DNA from: Flavobacterium kayseriense
Lineage (GTDB): Bacteria > Bacteroidota > Bacteroidia > Flavobacteriales > Flavobacteriaceae
Assembly: GCF_014305095.1 (NCBI RefSeq)
Contig: NZ_JACRUI010000001.1
Span: forward strand, 915,695 to 979,694
Reading direction: 5' to 3'
Length of the DNA: 64,000 nucleotides
Part shown: positions 42,785 to 51,913 of the stretch, piece by piece
Layout: each line of letters begins with the position of its first letter
Position numbering within the stretch: the first letter of the stretch is position 1
Notes under the pieces: model-generated
What the model saw: the letters and a program-made list of their open reading frames with translations, nothing else
Told to the model about the DNA's origin: nothing
Databases searched by the model: none
Made by a program: the position numbers and the translations under genes

Positions 42785-42805
42785 AATTATAACTCTAGAC
42801 TTTAT

Positions 42806-43804
42806 TTAACTGAAGCTCTTTTTGATATACGTATGAACGTCAAGAAATTGATAATCTAAGGCTGTCTTTATTTTCTCATTTGAGTACATATTAGTCGAAT
42901 AAGAAGCAACTGCTACAGCCTGTGTTAATTTTCTTTTACGATTAAGTATCCAGCTAACTACTGCATCTATTCTCCAAGCTATTTCTATTAAAAAAGGGCT
43001 AGCTTCTCTTTTTGGTGCCTTTACGCCAATTGCATTTGCGACAGTATTTAGGAAGTCTCTGTAAATAATATTTTGAGCAATCAAAGTATAGCGTTCATTT
43101 TTAATGGTACTATTCATGAGGTTATAAACAATTGTAGCTACATCAGTAACTGCAATAAACCCAGTTGTGCCTAACGTATAGTATGGCATTCCCTTTTCAA
43201 CTTTTTTTATTAACTCACCACTACCTTGATCTTCAAATCCAGGTCCTACAATTACTCCTGGATTTACAATTATAACATCAAGTCCTTCTTGCTGCCCGCG
43301 CCATACCTCCATTTCGGCCCCATATTTAGAAATAGCATAATCACTGTGTTTTTTTTCAGGATTCCACTCTGCAGCTTCTGTTATTATTGTTTCGGTACTC
43401 AAGACGTCGCCTAGGGCTGCAGTAGAGCTAATATGACATAATTTTTTGATTCCTTTTGCTATTGCAAAATTCACAATATTTGCGGTTCCTTCAATATTTA
43501 TTTTTCGTAATTTCTCTTCATCTTTGGAATCAAAAGAAATAAAGGCGGCGCAATGATAAACTAGTGTTATTCCTTTAAAGGCAATCTCTAGCGCTGGAAT
43601 GTTTATTATGTCTGCTTGTACCCATTCGATGCGGTCAAAAAGAATTGTTTTATGGTAGCGATCAAATAATGATTTTGTTTTGTCAATAGTGTCAGCGGTG
43701 CGATAAGTGGCACGTACCATAGACTGATTTTCATCGCTGTGCGATAGTATATGTACTAATAAATGTGCACCCACTAAACCGGTTCCTCCTGTTACTAAAA
43801 TCAT
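42806..43804 (-). CDS. NAD(P)-dependent epimerase/dehydratase family protein
   Basis: A 332-residue extended short-chain dehydrogenase. The Rossmann motif TGGTGLVG (5-12), Asp segment ADI, and the active-site YAISKYGAE (Tyr-x3-Lys) with SSTAALGD upstream are intact. It resembles dihydroflavonol-4-reductase-like proteins, usually acting on sugar or lipid substrates in bacteria; the substrate is unknown. Convergent with the DUF4296 gene, divergent from tyrS. Confidence 0.88.
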   Translation of the reverse strand: MILVTGGTGLVGAHLLVHILSHSDENQSMVRATYRTADTIDKTKSLFDRYHKTILFDRIEWVQADIINIPALEIAFKGITLVYHCAAFISFDSKDEEKLRKINIEGTANIVNFAIAKGIKKLCHISSTAALGDVLSTETIITEAAEWNPEKKHSDYAISKYGAEMEVWRGQQEGLDVIIVNPGVIVGPGFEDQGSGELIKKVEKGMPYYTLGTTGFIAVTDVATIVYNLMNSTIKNERYTLIAQNIIYRDFLNTVANAIGVKAPKREASPFLIEIAWRIDAVVSWILNRKRKLTQAVAVASYSTNMYSNEKIKTALDYQFLDVHTYIKKSFS

Positions 43805-43889
43805 ATAGCGAATTTACAAAATAGGAAGCAGTATTTATGATTTTTTTAGATTAAGCTTGCAAACAAATAAGCCAATCCACATTATATTT

Positions 43890-43897
43890 TATATTTG
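43890..43897 (+). promoter_or_regulatory. -7 promoter element (TATATTTG) for tyrS
   Basis: Exact TAnnTTTG match. Its last three bases form an in-frame TTG, the apparent upstream start of the open frame, which supports the ATG at 43919 instead. Confidence 0.6.
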
Positions 43898-43918
43898 CAT
43901 AAAATTATACGTACTAGA

Positions 43919-45211
43919 ATGAAAAATTTTATTGAAGAAGTAACTTGGAGAGGAATGCTCCACGATGTTATGCCCGGCACAGAAGAACATTTGATGGAAC
44001 AAATGCGTGTGGCATATGTGGGTATTGACCCAACTGCAGATTCATTGCATATAGGACATTTAGTTGGTGTGATGCTTTTAAAACACTTTCAAATCGCCGG
44101 CCACAAACCATTAGCTCTTGTAGGAGGTGCGACAGGAATGATTGGTGATCCATCAGGAAAATCTAATGAGCGAAATTTATTAGATGAACCAACTCTTAGA
44201 CACAATCAGGAAGCTATAAAAATACAATTGAGTCGGTTTTTAGATTTCACGTCAGATGCTTCAAACGCAGCAGAATTGGTTAATAATTATGACTGGATGA
44301 AAGAGATTTCATTTTTGGATTTCATCCGTGATATTGGAAAGCATATTACAGTAAATTACATGATGTCTAAAGAGTCTGTAAAAAAACGATTAACATCAGA
44401 TGCAGCTGAGGGAATGTCTTTTACGGAATTCACATACCAATTAGTACAAGGTTATGACTTTATGCATTTGTACAAGGAGAAAAACTGTACGCTACAAATG
44501 GGAGGTTCTGATCAGTGGGGTAATATTACTACCGGAACAGAATTAGTAAGGAGGAAAGAAGGCGGGAAAGCTTATGCTTTGACTTGTCCTTTGATAACTA
44601 AAGCAGATGGTACTAAGTTTGGTAAATCCGAAGGAGGAAACATTTGGTTAGATGCTAAACGTACGTCGCCTTACAAGTTTTACCAATATTGGTTAAATAC
44701 CTCAGATGCAGATGCAGAAAAATACATTAAGATATTTACTTTTTTAACGAAAGAAGTTATTGAAGCCCTAATAATAGAACACAACGAAGCTCCACACTTA
44801 CGTATTTTGCAAAAAAGACTTGCTGATGAAGTGACTACAATGGCGCATTCTGCATTGGATTTAGAAAACGCAATTAAAGCTTCTGCAATCTTATTCGGGA
44901 ATTCAACTTCTGATGATTTGAAAGAACTGGACGAAGCTACTTTCTTAGATGTATTTGATGGTGTTCCTCAAGCAGAGATAGCAAGAAATGAAATTGAAGC
45001 AGGTATTGATATTGTAGCTGTTTTGAACGAAAAAACAGGTTTCTTTAAATCAAATGGGGAGGCGAGAAGAGCTCTGACAGCCAATTCAATTTCAGTTAAC
45101 AGAGAGAAAATAAAAGAGGATTTTATACTTTCTGCAAAAGATTTGATCAACAACCAATTTGTCTTGTTGCAAAGCGGAAAGAAAAATTATTTTGTGGTAA
45201 GAATTGTTTAA
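43919..45211 (+). CDS. tyrS: Tyrosyl-tRNA synthetase
   Basis: Class I synthetase of the TyrRS bacterial type, 430 residues. HIGH is present as LHIGH (43-47), KMSKS as KFGKS, and a C-terminal S4 RNA-binding domain covers about 360-425. The start at 43919 ([10 protein letters not shown]) is preferred over an in-frame TTG at 43895, which lies inside the promoter. Ends with a weak hairpin around 45231-45265. Confidence 0.95.
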   Translation: MKNFIEEVTWRGMLHDVMPGTEEHLMEQMRVAYVGIDPTADSLHIGHLVGVMLLKHFQIAGHKPLALVGGATGMIGDPSGKSNERNLLDEPTLRHNQEAIKIQLSRFLDFTSDASNAAELVNNYDWMKEISFLDFIRDIGKHITVNYMMSKESVKKRLTSDAAEGMSFTEFTYQLVQGYDFMHLYKEKNCTLQMGGSDQWGNITTGTELVRRKEGGKAYALTCPLITKADGTKFGKSEGGNIWLDAKRTSPYKFYQYWLNTSDADAEKYIKIFTFLTKEVIEALIIEHNEAPHLRILQKRLADEVTTMAHSALDLENAIKASAILFGNSTSDDLKELDEATFLDVFDGVPQAEIARNEIEAGIDIVAVLNEKTGFFKSNGEARRALTANSISVNREKIKEDFILSAKDLINNQFVLLQSGKKNYFVVRIV

Positions 45212-45284
45212 CCCGATCTAATGAAAATTAAATAGCCCAAGACTGTAAAATAGTGTTGGGTTTATTTTTGTCTAAAAATGAAGC

Positions 45285-45977
45285 TTACTCTTTAAAATTA
45301 ATTTCAACTTTATTCGAACTAAGCCATCCTTTTATAATGGTTTTGTTAGCTTCTATAGTAACCTTATCTTCAGGAAGTAATGTAGAATAGAGCTCTTCTT
45401 TCATTAAAATTAATACTAGATCAAGGTAATGCGGTATTTTTTCGTCAAGATAGTACTCGTTGTCATAGTGGGTGACATATCTGTTTTTGTCCCACATAAA
45501 GGACGCAGCATAGCTTTTACTTTCATGAGGGTTTAGCATAATAATAGTACTCATGATGCTATTGCTAGAAGCCTCTCTTATTTCGTTTTGTTTTTTGATC
45601 AGATAGTTGTCTAAATTCCCTTTGTTCTCCCTTAATTCTTTGGACATCTTATCTATAAAATCTTTATTGTTTTTCTCGTTTGTTATGGGGCTAGAAATAC
45701 TTTCGACGTCAATACGGGTTTCTTTTTGATACAGTCGATATGATGGTGTCCAGGATAATGCATTTGAAACATTAGATCGAATTTTGTAAGGGTTGAGAAT
45801 AAACGAGAGTGGTCTAGTTGTTTTGTTTTTGATTTGGTAGTGAATGGTGAAGATTCTTTGATTGTTCTTATCGACAGAAGCAATCGAATCTAAAGTCAAT
45901 TCCAGATCATCACTTTGACTGTGTGCCACGAAGTCAAAAAGGAAAAATAAAAGAATTAGGAGTCTGACGGATTTCAT
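45285..45977 (-). CDS. Hypothetical exported protein
   Basis: A 230-residue protein with a signal peptide (LLILLFFLFDFVAHS) followed by a predicted all-beta sequence of about 85 residues and a longer helical, acidic part. No family or motif recognised. It begins one base after the stop of the LuxE-like gene on the same strand and is likely its operon partner. Confidence 0.6.
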   Translation of the reverse strand: MKSVRLLILLFFLFDFVAHSQSDDLELTLDSIASVDKNNQRIFTIHYQIKNKTTRPLSFILNPYKIRSNVSNALSWTPSYRLYQKETRIDVESISSPITNEKNNKDFIDKMSKELRENKGNLDNYLIKKQNEIREASSNSIMSTIIMLNPHESKSYAASFMWDKNRYVTHYDNEYYLDEKIPHYLDLVLILMKEELYSTLLPEDKVTIEANKTIIKGWLSSNKVEINFKE

Positions 45978-45978
45978 A

Positions 45979-46959
45979 TCATAGCACCATTAAATTGCAT
46001 CCTCGAATATCCGAATTGTCAAAACGACCTAGGATTTCAAAAGAATTATTAGTGATTTTTTTGCCTAAATCTTGGGTTGCAATAAAGGAGCAAGAGTTGA
46101 GGTTGGCCAAGTCGATTACATTAATACCGCCTGTTTTACCATGTGGAATGTAAGTAAGCGCATCTTCGGTATCGCGAACGATGATTTGCATCCACGTAGG
46201 ACATTCAAATATGCCTTCACCAAGTGAATAGGCTTGTGAAAGTAACTCAGTCATCCCATATTCAGAATGAATAACAGTAACCCCAAAGCCAGCACAAAGT
46301 TGTTGGTGTAATTCCTCTCTGATCATTTCTTTTCGCTTGCCTTTCATTCCTCCCGTCTCCATTATGATTGTGTTTTGTAACTGGAATTGATGCTTCTCAA
46401 TTAAATCCAATAAGGCATAGGTCACTCCAATCAAAATAACATTTTGCCCTGATTGATCTAGTGCGATGAGGTTTTTTATTAATTCATCATGATCGTGCAA
46501 GTAAAATCCACTTTCAGAGCGATTGGAGCATTTTATCAAATCTTCGACCATGTAAATTAATGAAGATCCTTCTCTTTCAAGATAAGAAGGCAACAAGGCA
46601 AGAATTACGTAATCTTCGATGTTTCCATAAAATTCTGAAAATCCTTTTTGGTAACTTTCTTCATAAAGTGAAGTATCGGTCACAAGATGTTTACTGGTGA
46701 TCATTCCAGTTGTGCCACTACTAGTGAACGTTTGTTGGATGGCATTCGTATTAGAAACTACTTGATGGCTTTTGAAAAATTGAATAGGTAAAAACGGAAT
46801 TTGTGATAGTAACTTAACCTTAGAAACATTGGTTTGTAATAAATCACAAAACTCTTTATAAACTAGGTTGTTTTCGTATTGAAAACGGAACGTTTTTAAA
46901 GCTATTTTTTCAAATTGCTTTTGAGTCGAAATGGTAAATATATCAGTAGCTGTGATCAA
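45979..46959 (-). CDS. LuxE/acyl-protein synthetase-like protein
   Basis: A 326-residue protein similar to the LuxE/PaaK-like adenylating enzymes. The glycine/serine/threonine-rich FTSSGTTGMIT (79-89 region) is the acyl-adenylate phosphate-binding loop; EYGMTELLSQAY corresponds to the adenine/motif with YGMTE, and a late GR-type FDNSDIRGC segment follows. No in-frame ATG exists before residue 85, so the start is the TTG at 46959, supported by an exact -7 element at 46974-46981. No luciferase or reductase genes are near, so the role is not luminescence; activation of a carboxylic acid is inferred. Confidence 0.75.
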   Translation of the reverse strand: MITATDIFTISTQKQFEKIALKTFRFQYENNLVYKEFCDLLQTNVSKVKLLSQIPFLPIQFFKSHQVVSNTNAIQQTFTSSGTTGMITSKHLVTDTSLYEESYQKGFSEFYGNIEDYVILALLPSYLEREGSSLIYMVEDLIKCSNRSESGFYLHDHDELIKNLIALDQSGQNVILIGVTYALLDLIEKHQFQLQNTIIMETGGMKGKRKEMIREELHQQLCAGFGVTVIHSEYGMTELLSQAYSLGEGIFECPTWMQIIVRDTEDALTYIPHGKTGGINVIDLANLNSCSFIATQDLGKKITNNSFEILGRFDNSDIRGCNLMVL

Positions 46960-46973
46960 GACTATTTTTTTAG

Positions 46974-46981
46974 CAAAGGTA
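46974..46981 (-). promoter_or_regulatory. -7 promoter element (TACCTTTG) for the LuxE-like gene
   Basis: Exact TAnnTTTG on the minus strand, 15 bp from the TTG start; it supports that non-ATG start. Confidence 0.55.
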
Positions 46982-47031
46982 TTAATTTAAGAATATAATA
47001 AGACTTTTAAGTCGTGCAGAAATCTAAAAGC

Positions 47032-47063
47032 AAAAAGCTCCATTTGTCAAAATGGAGCTTTTT
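47032..47063 (-). terminator. Terminator of the T9SS mini-protein gene
   Basis: Perfect 14-bp stem (47032-47045 with 47050-47063), 4-nt loop, flanking A/T runs; minus-strand T-run follows. Confidence 0.88.
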
Positions 47064-47081
47064 TTATAATTGAAATATAAT

Positions 47082-47420
47082 TTATCTAACTATTAATTTT
47101 CGAGTGGCTGTAGCATTATCTTCATTTATTTTTATGATATAGACACCAGGAATAAGATTAGAAATATTCAGCTCTCTAGTGCTAAGCATAGTTTGTAATA
47201 CTTTTTTGCCTAGAAGATCGAATATAATAATTTCTTTATTACTGTCGTTTTTAGTTCCAACGTAAACTTTACCATTAGTCACAGGGTTTGGATACACGCT
47301 TAACCCCTCAATCGTTGCGGATTCTTGTTGTTTGAGTACTTGCTTGCTTTCTTGAGCGCTGAGGTTCAAGGAGAAGAAGAATACCAATAAGAGTGTTGTA
47401 TAAAAGTAGTTTTTTTTCAT
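47082..47420 (-). CDS. Small protein consisting mainly of a T9SS type A sorting domain
   Basis: A 112-residue exported protein. The signal peptide ends near SLNLSAQ (residue 22). After about 18 residues the rest (about 41-112) is a type A C-terminal sorting domain (VYPNPVTNGKVYV, then NLIPGVYIIKI, ending RKLIVR). There is almost no cargo, so either the protein works as the domain alone or it is a remnant. It follows the repetitive lipoprotein gene in the same direction and belongs to the receptor locus. Confidence 0.85.
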   Translation of the reverse strand: MKKNYFYTTLLLVFFFSLNLSAQESKQVLKQQESATIEGLSVYPNPVTNGKVYVGTKNDSNKEIIIFDLLGKKVLQTMLSTRELNISNLIPGVYIIKINEDNATATRKLIVR

Positions 47421-47475
47421 TCCCTCTGTTTAGTAATGTAAATATATTAAAAATAATTCAAATATTATACCAAAA

Positions 47476-47504
47476 AAACTGCCTTCCAGTTAGAAAGGCA
47501 GTTT
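47476..47504 (-). terminator. Terminator of the repetitive lipoprotein gene
   Basis: 10-bp stem AAACTGCCTT/AAGGCAGTTT (47476-47485 with 47495-47504), 9-nt loop, T-run on the minus strand. Confidence 0.85.
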
Positions 47505-47528
47505 AATATTTTATTTATACTGTAAAAA

Positions 47529-48722
47529 TTAAAATCCTACAGACCATCCTGCTGCCCATGTAGGCATGCTTGCTCCATTTCCAGCACCAGAAGAAGCAGT
47601 TTCAGAAGTTACAATTGCAGAAACACTAGTAGCAACTCCGCTATTCAATTTACCAGATGTTTTAGTAGCTACATCTGTAGTGTAATTTACGCTTACTGCT
47701 TTTAGACCAGTTGGGATAAAAGCAATTGTTTCGTCGTTTTCTACATTAAATCCAACTTTCCAGCTGCTTAAGAAAACGTTTGTGAAAACTCCTTTTGTTC
47801 CTCTTCTTAGTTTGATAGCATCATTCTCTAACCATGTTCCAGTTGCTGGAGCACTTCCAGGTCCTACTAGTGTTAAGTTTGTGATCGAAGGATTAGCAAT
47901 AGGAGCAAAAGCATAACCTAATTCGAAATTATCTGCTTCAATTCCTCTATTCCCTTTTCCAAATCCAAGTTTTCCATACCAGTTAGTGTTTGTTCCAGAC
48001 CATCCTTCTGTCCAGTCAAACTGATCATCTTCGTTTCCGATAGAAATTAAGTTAGATGTATTTACTGTTCCTCCAAAAAACTCAACTCCATCGTCAGCTC
48101 CTTGAAAAAACTCAACATAATCAATAGTTGTTCCTGAACCAACACCAAATAATGAAAGACCATTAAATTCTTTTTCACTATTAAAAGCGGCTCCTGCATA
48201 TTCAATTCTTAGGTATTTGATTGAACCAGAATTATCGTTAGCGATTGTTCCTCCATAAGTTAAATCAGCAACTTCTGATTGAGCCGTTCCAGCTCCTCCG
48301 TTAATACGGTTGATAGGTGCTTTTCCGCAAATCACTAATCCACCCCAGTCTCCTGCCGCTTTTGTAGTTAGACCAGAAGTCATAACTACTGGTTTTACTG
48401 CAGTTCCTTCTACGTTTAATTTTCCGCCTTGCGCAATTGCGATATACGATTGTGTTCCGCCAGTTCCTTGAATAATTGTTCCAGCAGGTATGGTTAATGT
48501 AGCTCCGCTGTTAACTTGGATTTTCCCTGTTAATTTATAAACCTTTGTTGCATCTAGAGTTACACTACCATCGTTAATAGTTCCTTGGAAGTTGTTTGCA
48601 TCTGCAGTAAAAGTAGATGACGGTGGTGTTGTAGGCGTAGGGTTGTCACTAGAAGAACAGCTAGTAATTAAACCTGCAGCTAATGTTAAAATCCCGAATA
48701 ATTTTACAGTTGATTTTTTCAT
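47529..48722 (-). CDS. Repetitive secreted lipoprotein, probable beta-helix
   Basis: A 397-residue lipoprotein: signal peptide with lipobox LITSC (Cys 22), a short Ser/Thr/Pro linker, then a Gly/Ser/Thr/Asn-rich body with short beta-strands and turns (IPAGTIIQGTGG, GSIKYLRIEYAGAAF, GTTIDYVEFFQGADDGVEFFGGTVN), compatible with a parallel beta-helix. No catalytic motif recognised. Its gene has a -7 element with a GATAAC half-site at the same spacing as the receptor gene upstream, so the two are probably co-regulated, and it lies 266 bp from that receptor. Confidence 0.7.
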   Translation of the reverse strand: MKKSTVKLFGILTLAAGLITSCSSSDNPTPTTPPSSTFTADANNFQGTINDGSVTLDATKVYKLTGKIQVNSGATLTIPAGTIIQGTGGTQSYIAIAQGGKLNVEGTAVKPVVMTSGLTTKAAGDWGGLVICGKAPINRINGGAGTAQSEVADLTYGGTIANDNSGSIKYLRIEYAGAAFNSEKEFNGLSLFGVGSGTTIDYVEFFQGADDGVEFFGGTVNTSNLISIGNEDDQFDWTEGWSGTNTNWYGKLGFGKGNRGIEADNFELGYAFAPIANPSITNLTLVGPGSAPATGTWLENDAIKLRRGTKGVFTNVFLSSWKVGFNVENDETIAFIPTGLKAVSVNYTTDVATKTSGKLNSGVATSVSAIVTSETASSGAGNGASMPTWAAGWSVGF

Positions 48723-48758
48723 GATTGTTTAGTAATAGTTTTATTTATTTTTCTTCTA

Positions 48759-48793
48759 CAAAGATGCAGCAAGTGTTTTATTTTGATGTTATC
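48759..48793 (-). promoter_or_regulatory. Promoter and regulator half-site of the repetitive lipoprotein gene
   Basis: Minus strand: CATCTTTG (48759-48766, one mismatch from TAnnTTTG), then 21 nt, then GATAAC (GTTATC on the plus strand, 48788-48793). The same 21-nt distance is seen at the receptor gene. Confidence 0.5.
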
Positions 48794-48930
48794 TAAACAT
48801 GAATGTTAGTTTACTAAAAAGCTATTTCAACATTAATTTAAAGTTAATTAGAATCCCTGTAAGCTATTTAGCGTTGTCGTGCTAGATTATTAATGTTTTT
48901 TAAATAGGATAGGAGTGAGCACGATAAAAC

Positions 48931-48962
48931 AACAAAGAGCAGCTGTAAAGCTGCTCTTTGTT
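48931..48962 (-). terminator. Terminator of the TonB-dependent receptor gene
   Basis: Perfect 14-bp stem (48931-48944 with 48949-48962) and GTAA loop, T-rich follow-up on the minus strand. Confidence 0.88.
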
Positions 48963-48988
48963 TGTACTCAAGAATACTAGGTTATTAA

Positions 48989-51736
48989 TTACAATTGGTA
49001 ATTTAAACTCAAACTTATCGTTGCACCCTTTTTATATGAAAGGACGTTTACATCAGCATTAGTGTTTTCTTGCACTCTTTTTATAGCTGGGTTTAACAAG
49101 TTTTTTGCAACCAAACCAATTCCTAATTTCTCTGTTAGTTGAGATTTAGCGATAAAATCTAAAGATCCAAATGCTTTGTCTACTAAATCTCCTTTACTAC
49201 TTGTTCCAATTGCATTTACTCTGTCTGAAAAGTAGGTGTATGCTATAGTTGTTGTTAAGTTGCTATTACTATTATTCCATTCATTAAAGTAAGTCAAATC
49301 AGCATTAAGCAATAAGTTCGATGCTCCAGTAAATTTTCCCCTTGAATTTGTAAAATCAACTTGGAAGTTAGTTTCTCTTTTTACTTTTTCTGAGTCTAAT
49401 TCTTGACTACTATATAAATAAGAAACGTTTAATCCTGCTGATAGTTTTTTAGCATTGTTAGAATCCGAATTAAAAAGTTGCTTTCTATATTCGGCTTCAG
49501 CTCCAGCTACATAACCATAATCTCCTGTGTTGATGTATGAGATGTCATTTGAAGATGACGATACCGTAACCTCATTCATTGGGTTTAAAATATACTTACC
49601 AAATGCTGTTACTGATAGTAACTCATCGCTTTTAGGGAACATTTCCCATTTTAAATCTAAATTGTAATCATCAGATGCATATAAATCTTTGTTTCCTACT
49701 TTTACTTGAAGTACTTCTTCATAAATAAAAGGAGCTCTTTCTTTAAATTGAGGTAAAGTATAGGTTTTACTCAATCCTAAACGTAAATTTTGCTTATCAT
49801 TTAATTCGTATTTCATCACTAAACTAGGTAAGAACGCTGTTTTTTTCAATTCATCTTCTCCTATATCTCCCAATTGTGTGTTCCAAACCACTTTTTGAGT
49901 AATATTTTCTCCTCTTAGTCCAAGTACGGCAGTTAGCTTGTTGAACTTGTATTCGGTATTTGCAAATGCAGCATGAATCATCAAGTCACCTCCATAGGTT
50001 TGAGGAAATAATGCGTTGGCTACTTGAGAGTTTCCTCTAAAAGTGGCGATTGTAAAATTACCATTATCAAAATTAGGTTGGTTGTAAAATAAATCTAGGT
50101 TGGTAGGATCAACGATTGTATTTGTATTTCCATTAGTTGCTTTGATGTTAAATTGAGTAGCTTGAAAACCTCTCGATTTAATTCGCTCATTTAAACCAAA
50201 AGTAACTTTACCTAAGAAATCACCTTCTGCATTTTTATTAAATTTATAGTCGTAAGAGGCGTTTGCAGCTAATTCATCCTCTTTTAACTTTTGGAAGTAT
50301 CTGTGGTTATCGGGAGCTGATATACTCGATAATTGAAATCCGTTTGCCTCTTTTCTAAAAATATTTTGTACTCGATCAGGCATATCTCCATTGATGATAT
50401 TGTACGATACGCCCCAGTTCAATTTAGAGCGATCTCCAATTTTATGCTCTCCAAGAAGTTGGTTGATTAATACGCTGTTTTTTTCGTAGTTAAAACGACG
50501 AATTAAACCATTACCATCATTAGCTAAATCTACAATAAAACCAAAATATTCCTCAGTAGATTGCTTTGATGTGTTGATGTAAACTGTGTTATAACTTATT
50601 TTGTTGTTAGCATTGAATTTGTATCCAATATTAGCCATTGCAGTTGTATTAGTCTCGTATTTTAAGTCAGTGTATGACTCAAAAATTTTGTTTGCAATCC
50701 CGTTTCCATTCACACTAGCTTTAGCTGTTCCATTACTCTTTGAAGAAAAATCGTTACTAAACGATGCGGTTGCAAAGAAACTTAGTTTTCCCTCTGAACC
50801 TACATCGAATGATTTTCCACCTGAAAGAGATAAAGAGGTTGCTATGGGATTGTAACCTTTTAATTGAAGTGAACTGTAGTTAAATTGTGTAAGTGGATTA
50901 CTTGGTATCGATTGATTTGTAAACCCCAATTTGTTATAACCAGTTCTTAGGTTGAAATTATCTTCGGCAACAGCGTTGGTGTTTATTTTTGAACCAACAT
51001 CAATTTTCAAAAATCCATTTCCTTTATAATCTTTAGAAATGATATCAACGTTACCTCCAGCGAAATCTCCGTAAATACTACCGCCGTATACTTTGTCTAT
51101 TGAGATGTACTCAACAATATCTGTAGAGAAAATTTCAAGATTTAAATTCTTTTTCTCAGGATCATTAGACGGGATTGGTAATCCATTCATCGTAGTCGAG
51201 TTGTAACGATCTCCAAGTCCTCTAACAAAAATATTTCCAGATCCTTCTTGTTTAGTAATACCCGTAGTTTTAGTGACAGCGGTTGCTACATCACTTACTC
51301 CCTTACGAGCTAGTTCTTGTGTTCCAATGCTTTGCTTAATCTCTACTGCATTTTTTTGATCTAGTAATAAAGCAGATTCTTTTTGTCGACTAACGGTAGT
51401 TCTAATTATTACATCGTCTAGTTTATAGCTTGATGCTCCTAGCGCTTTGTTTAATGTGATTGTTTGACCGCTTACTACAGTTACAGGAATCTCAACTGAT
51501 TCATATCCTATGAAACTAAATTGAATTATATAACTTCCTGCAGCAGCAGATAGGGTGTACTTACCATCAATATCTGTTGTTGCGTTTATAGGCGTGCCTT
51601 TTAAAATTACATTTGCAAAAGGGAGTGTTTCGTTATTTGAATCTTTATCGGTTAGTACTCCAGTTATAGTTCCTTTGCTTTGTGCAAATGAAAGTGTACT
51701 GATTAAAAATGTCAAAATAAATAATTTAAGTTTCAT
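48989..51736 (-). CDS. TonB-dependent receptor with carboxypeptidase-like N-terminal domain
   Basis: A 915-residue outer-membrane receptor. Signal peptide (LKLFILTFLISTLSFAQ), carboxypeptidase-regulatory-like domain (about 22-105: GVLTDKDSNNETLPFANVILKGTPINATTDIDGKY), plug (about 115-230, including NIFVRGLGDRYNSTTMNGLPIPSNDPEKK) and a large beta-barrel ending in an aromatic-poor SLSLNYQL strand. No SusD partner follows, so it is not a classic SusCD pair. Flanked by a divergent response regulator and by the repetitive lipoprotein and sorting-domain gene, suggesting a regulated uptake system. The substrate is unknown. Confidence 0.9.
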   Translation of the reverse strand: MKLKLFILTFLISTLSFAQSKGTITGVLTDKDSNNETLPFANVILKGTPINATTDIDGKYTLSAAAGSYIIQFSFIGYESVEIPVTVVSGQTITLNKALGASSYKLDDVIIRTTVSRQKESALLLDQKNAVEIKQSIGTQELARKGVSDVATAVTKTTGITKQEGSGNIFVRGLGDRYNSTTMNGLPIPSNDPEKKNLNLEIFSTDIVEYISIDKVYGGSIYGDFAGGNVDIISKDYKGNGFLKIDVGSKINTNAVAEDNFNLRTGYNKLGFTNQSIPSNPLTQFNYSSLQLKGYNPIATSLSLSGGKSFDVGSEGKLSFFATASFSNDFSSKSNGTAKASVNGNGIANKIFESYTDLKYETNTTAMANIGYKFNANNKISYNTVYINTSKQSTEEYFGFIVDLANDGNGLIRRFNYEKNSVLINQLLGEHKIGDRSKLNWGVSYNIINGDMPDRVQNIFRKEANGFQLSSISAPDNHRYFQKLKEDELAANASYDYKFNKNAEGDFLGKVTFGLNERIKSRGFQATQFNIKATNGNTNTIVDPTNLDLFYNQPNFDNGNFTIATFRGNSQVANALFPQTYGGDLMIHAAFANTEYKFNKLTAVLGLRGENITQKVVWNTQLGDIGEDELKKTAFLPSLVMKYELNDKQNLRLGLSKTYTLPQFKERAPFIYEEVLQVKVGNKDLYASDDYNLDLKWEMFPKSDELLSVTAFGKYILNPMNEVTVSSSSNDISYINTGDYGYVAGAEAEYRKQLFNSDSNNAKKLSAGLNVSYLYSSQELDSEKVKRETNFQVDFTNSRGKFTGASNLLLNADLTYFNEWNNSNSNLTTTIAYTYFSDRVNAIGTSSKGDLVDKAFGSLDFIAKSQLTEKLGIGLVAKNLLNPAIKRVQENTNADVNVLSYKKGATISLSLNYQL

Positions 51737-51754
51737 CTGTGTTTAAATTTTTTG

Positions 51755-51800
51755 CAAAGTAAGCACCATTATATTAAGTGCAAGTTATCTCGAGGTTATC
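51755..51800 (-). promoter_or_regulatory. Promoter and tandem regulator site of the TonB-dependent receptor
   Basis: Minus strand: TTACTTTG (51755-51762, one mismatch from TAnnTTTG), an 18-bp spacer, a -33 TTG, and immediately upstream GATAAC twice (plus strand GTTATC at 51784-51789 and 51795-51800) with an 11-bp period. The inner copy lies 21 nt from the -7 element, as at the lipoprotein gene. OmpR/PhoB-type regulators bind such repeats. Confidence 0.6.
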
Positions 51801-51879
51801 ATTAGATGTCTTTAGTATTATGATAATGTTATGAAATTAAATTATGGTTAATACGTTATTTTAACAATTCATTTATTGT

Positions 51880-51887
51880 TACATTTA
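51880..51887 (+). promoter_or_regulatory. Putative -7 element (TACATTTA) for the response-regulator gene
   Basis: One mismatch from TAnnTTTG, 34 bp upstream of the preferred ATG at 51914. Confidence 0.45.
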
Positions 51888-51913
51888 CAAATGCAATGTT
51901 AAATTTGCTCCTT

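Noticed and set aside
51780..51895. Single E. coli-type Pho box
   Set aside because: The repeats do not match the E. coli CTGTCAT half-site; only the 11-bp periodicity is shared, so I call it a response-regulator site without claiming phosphate control.
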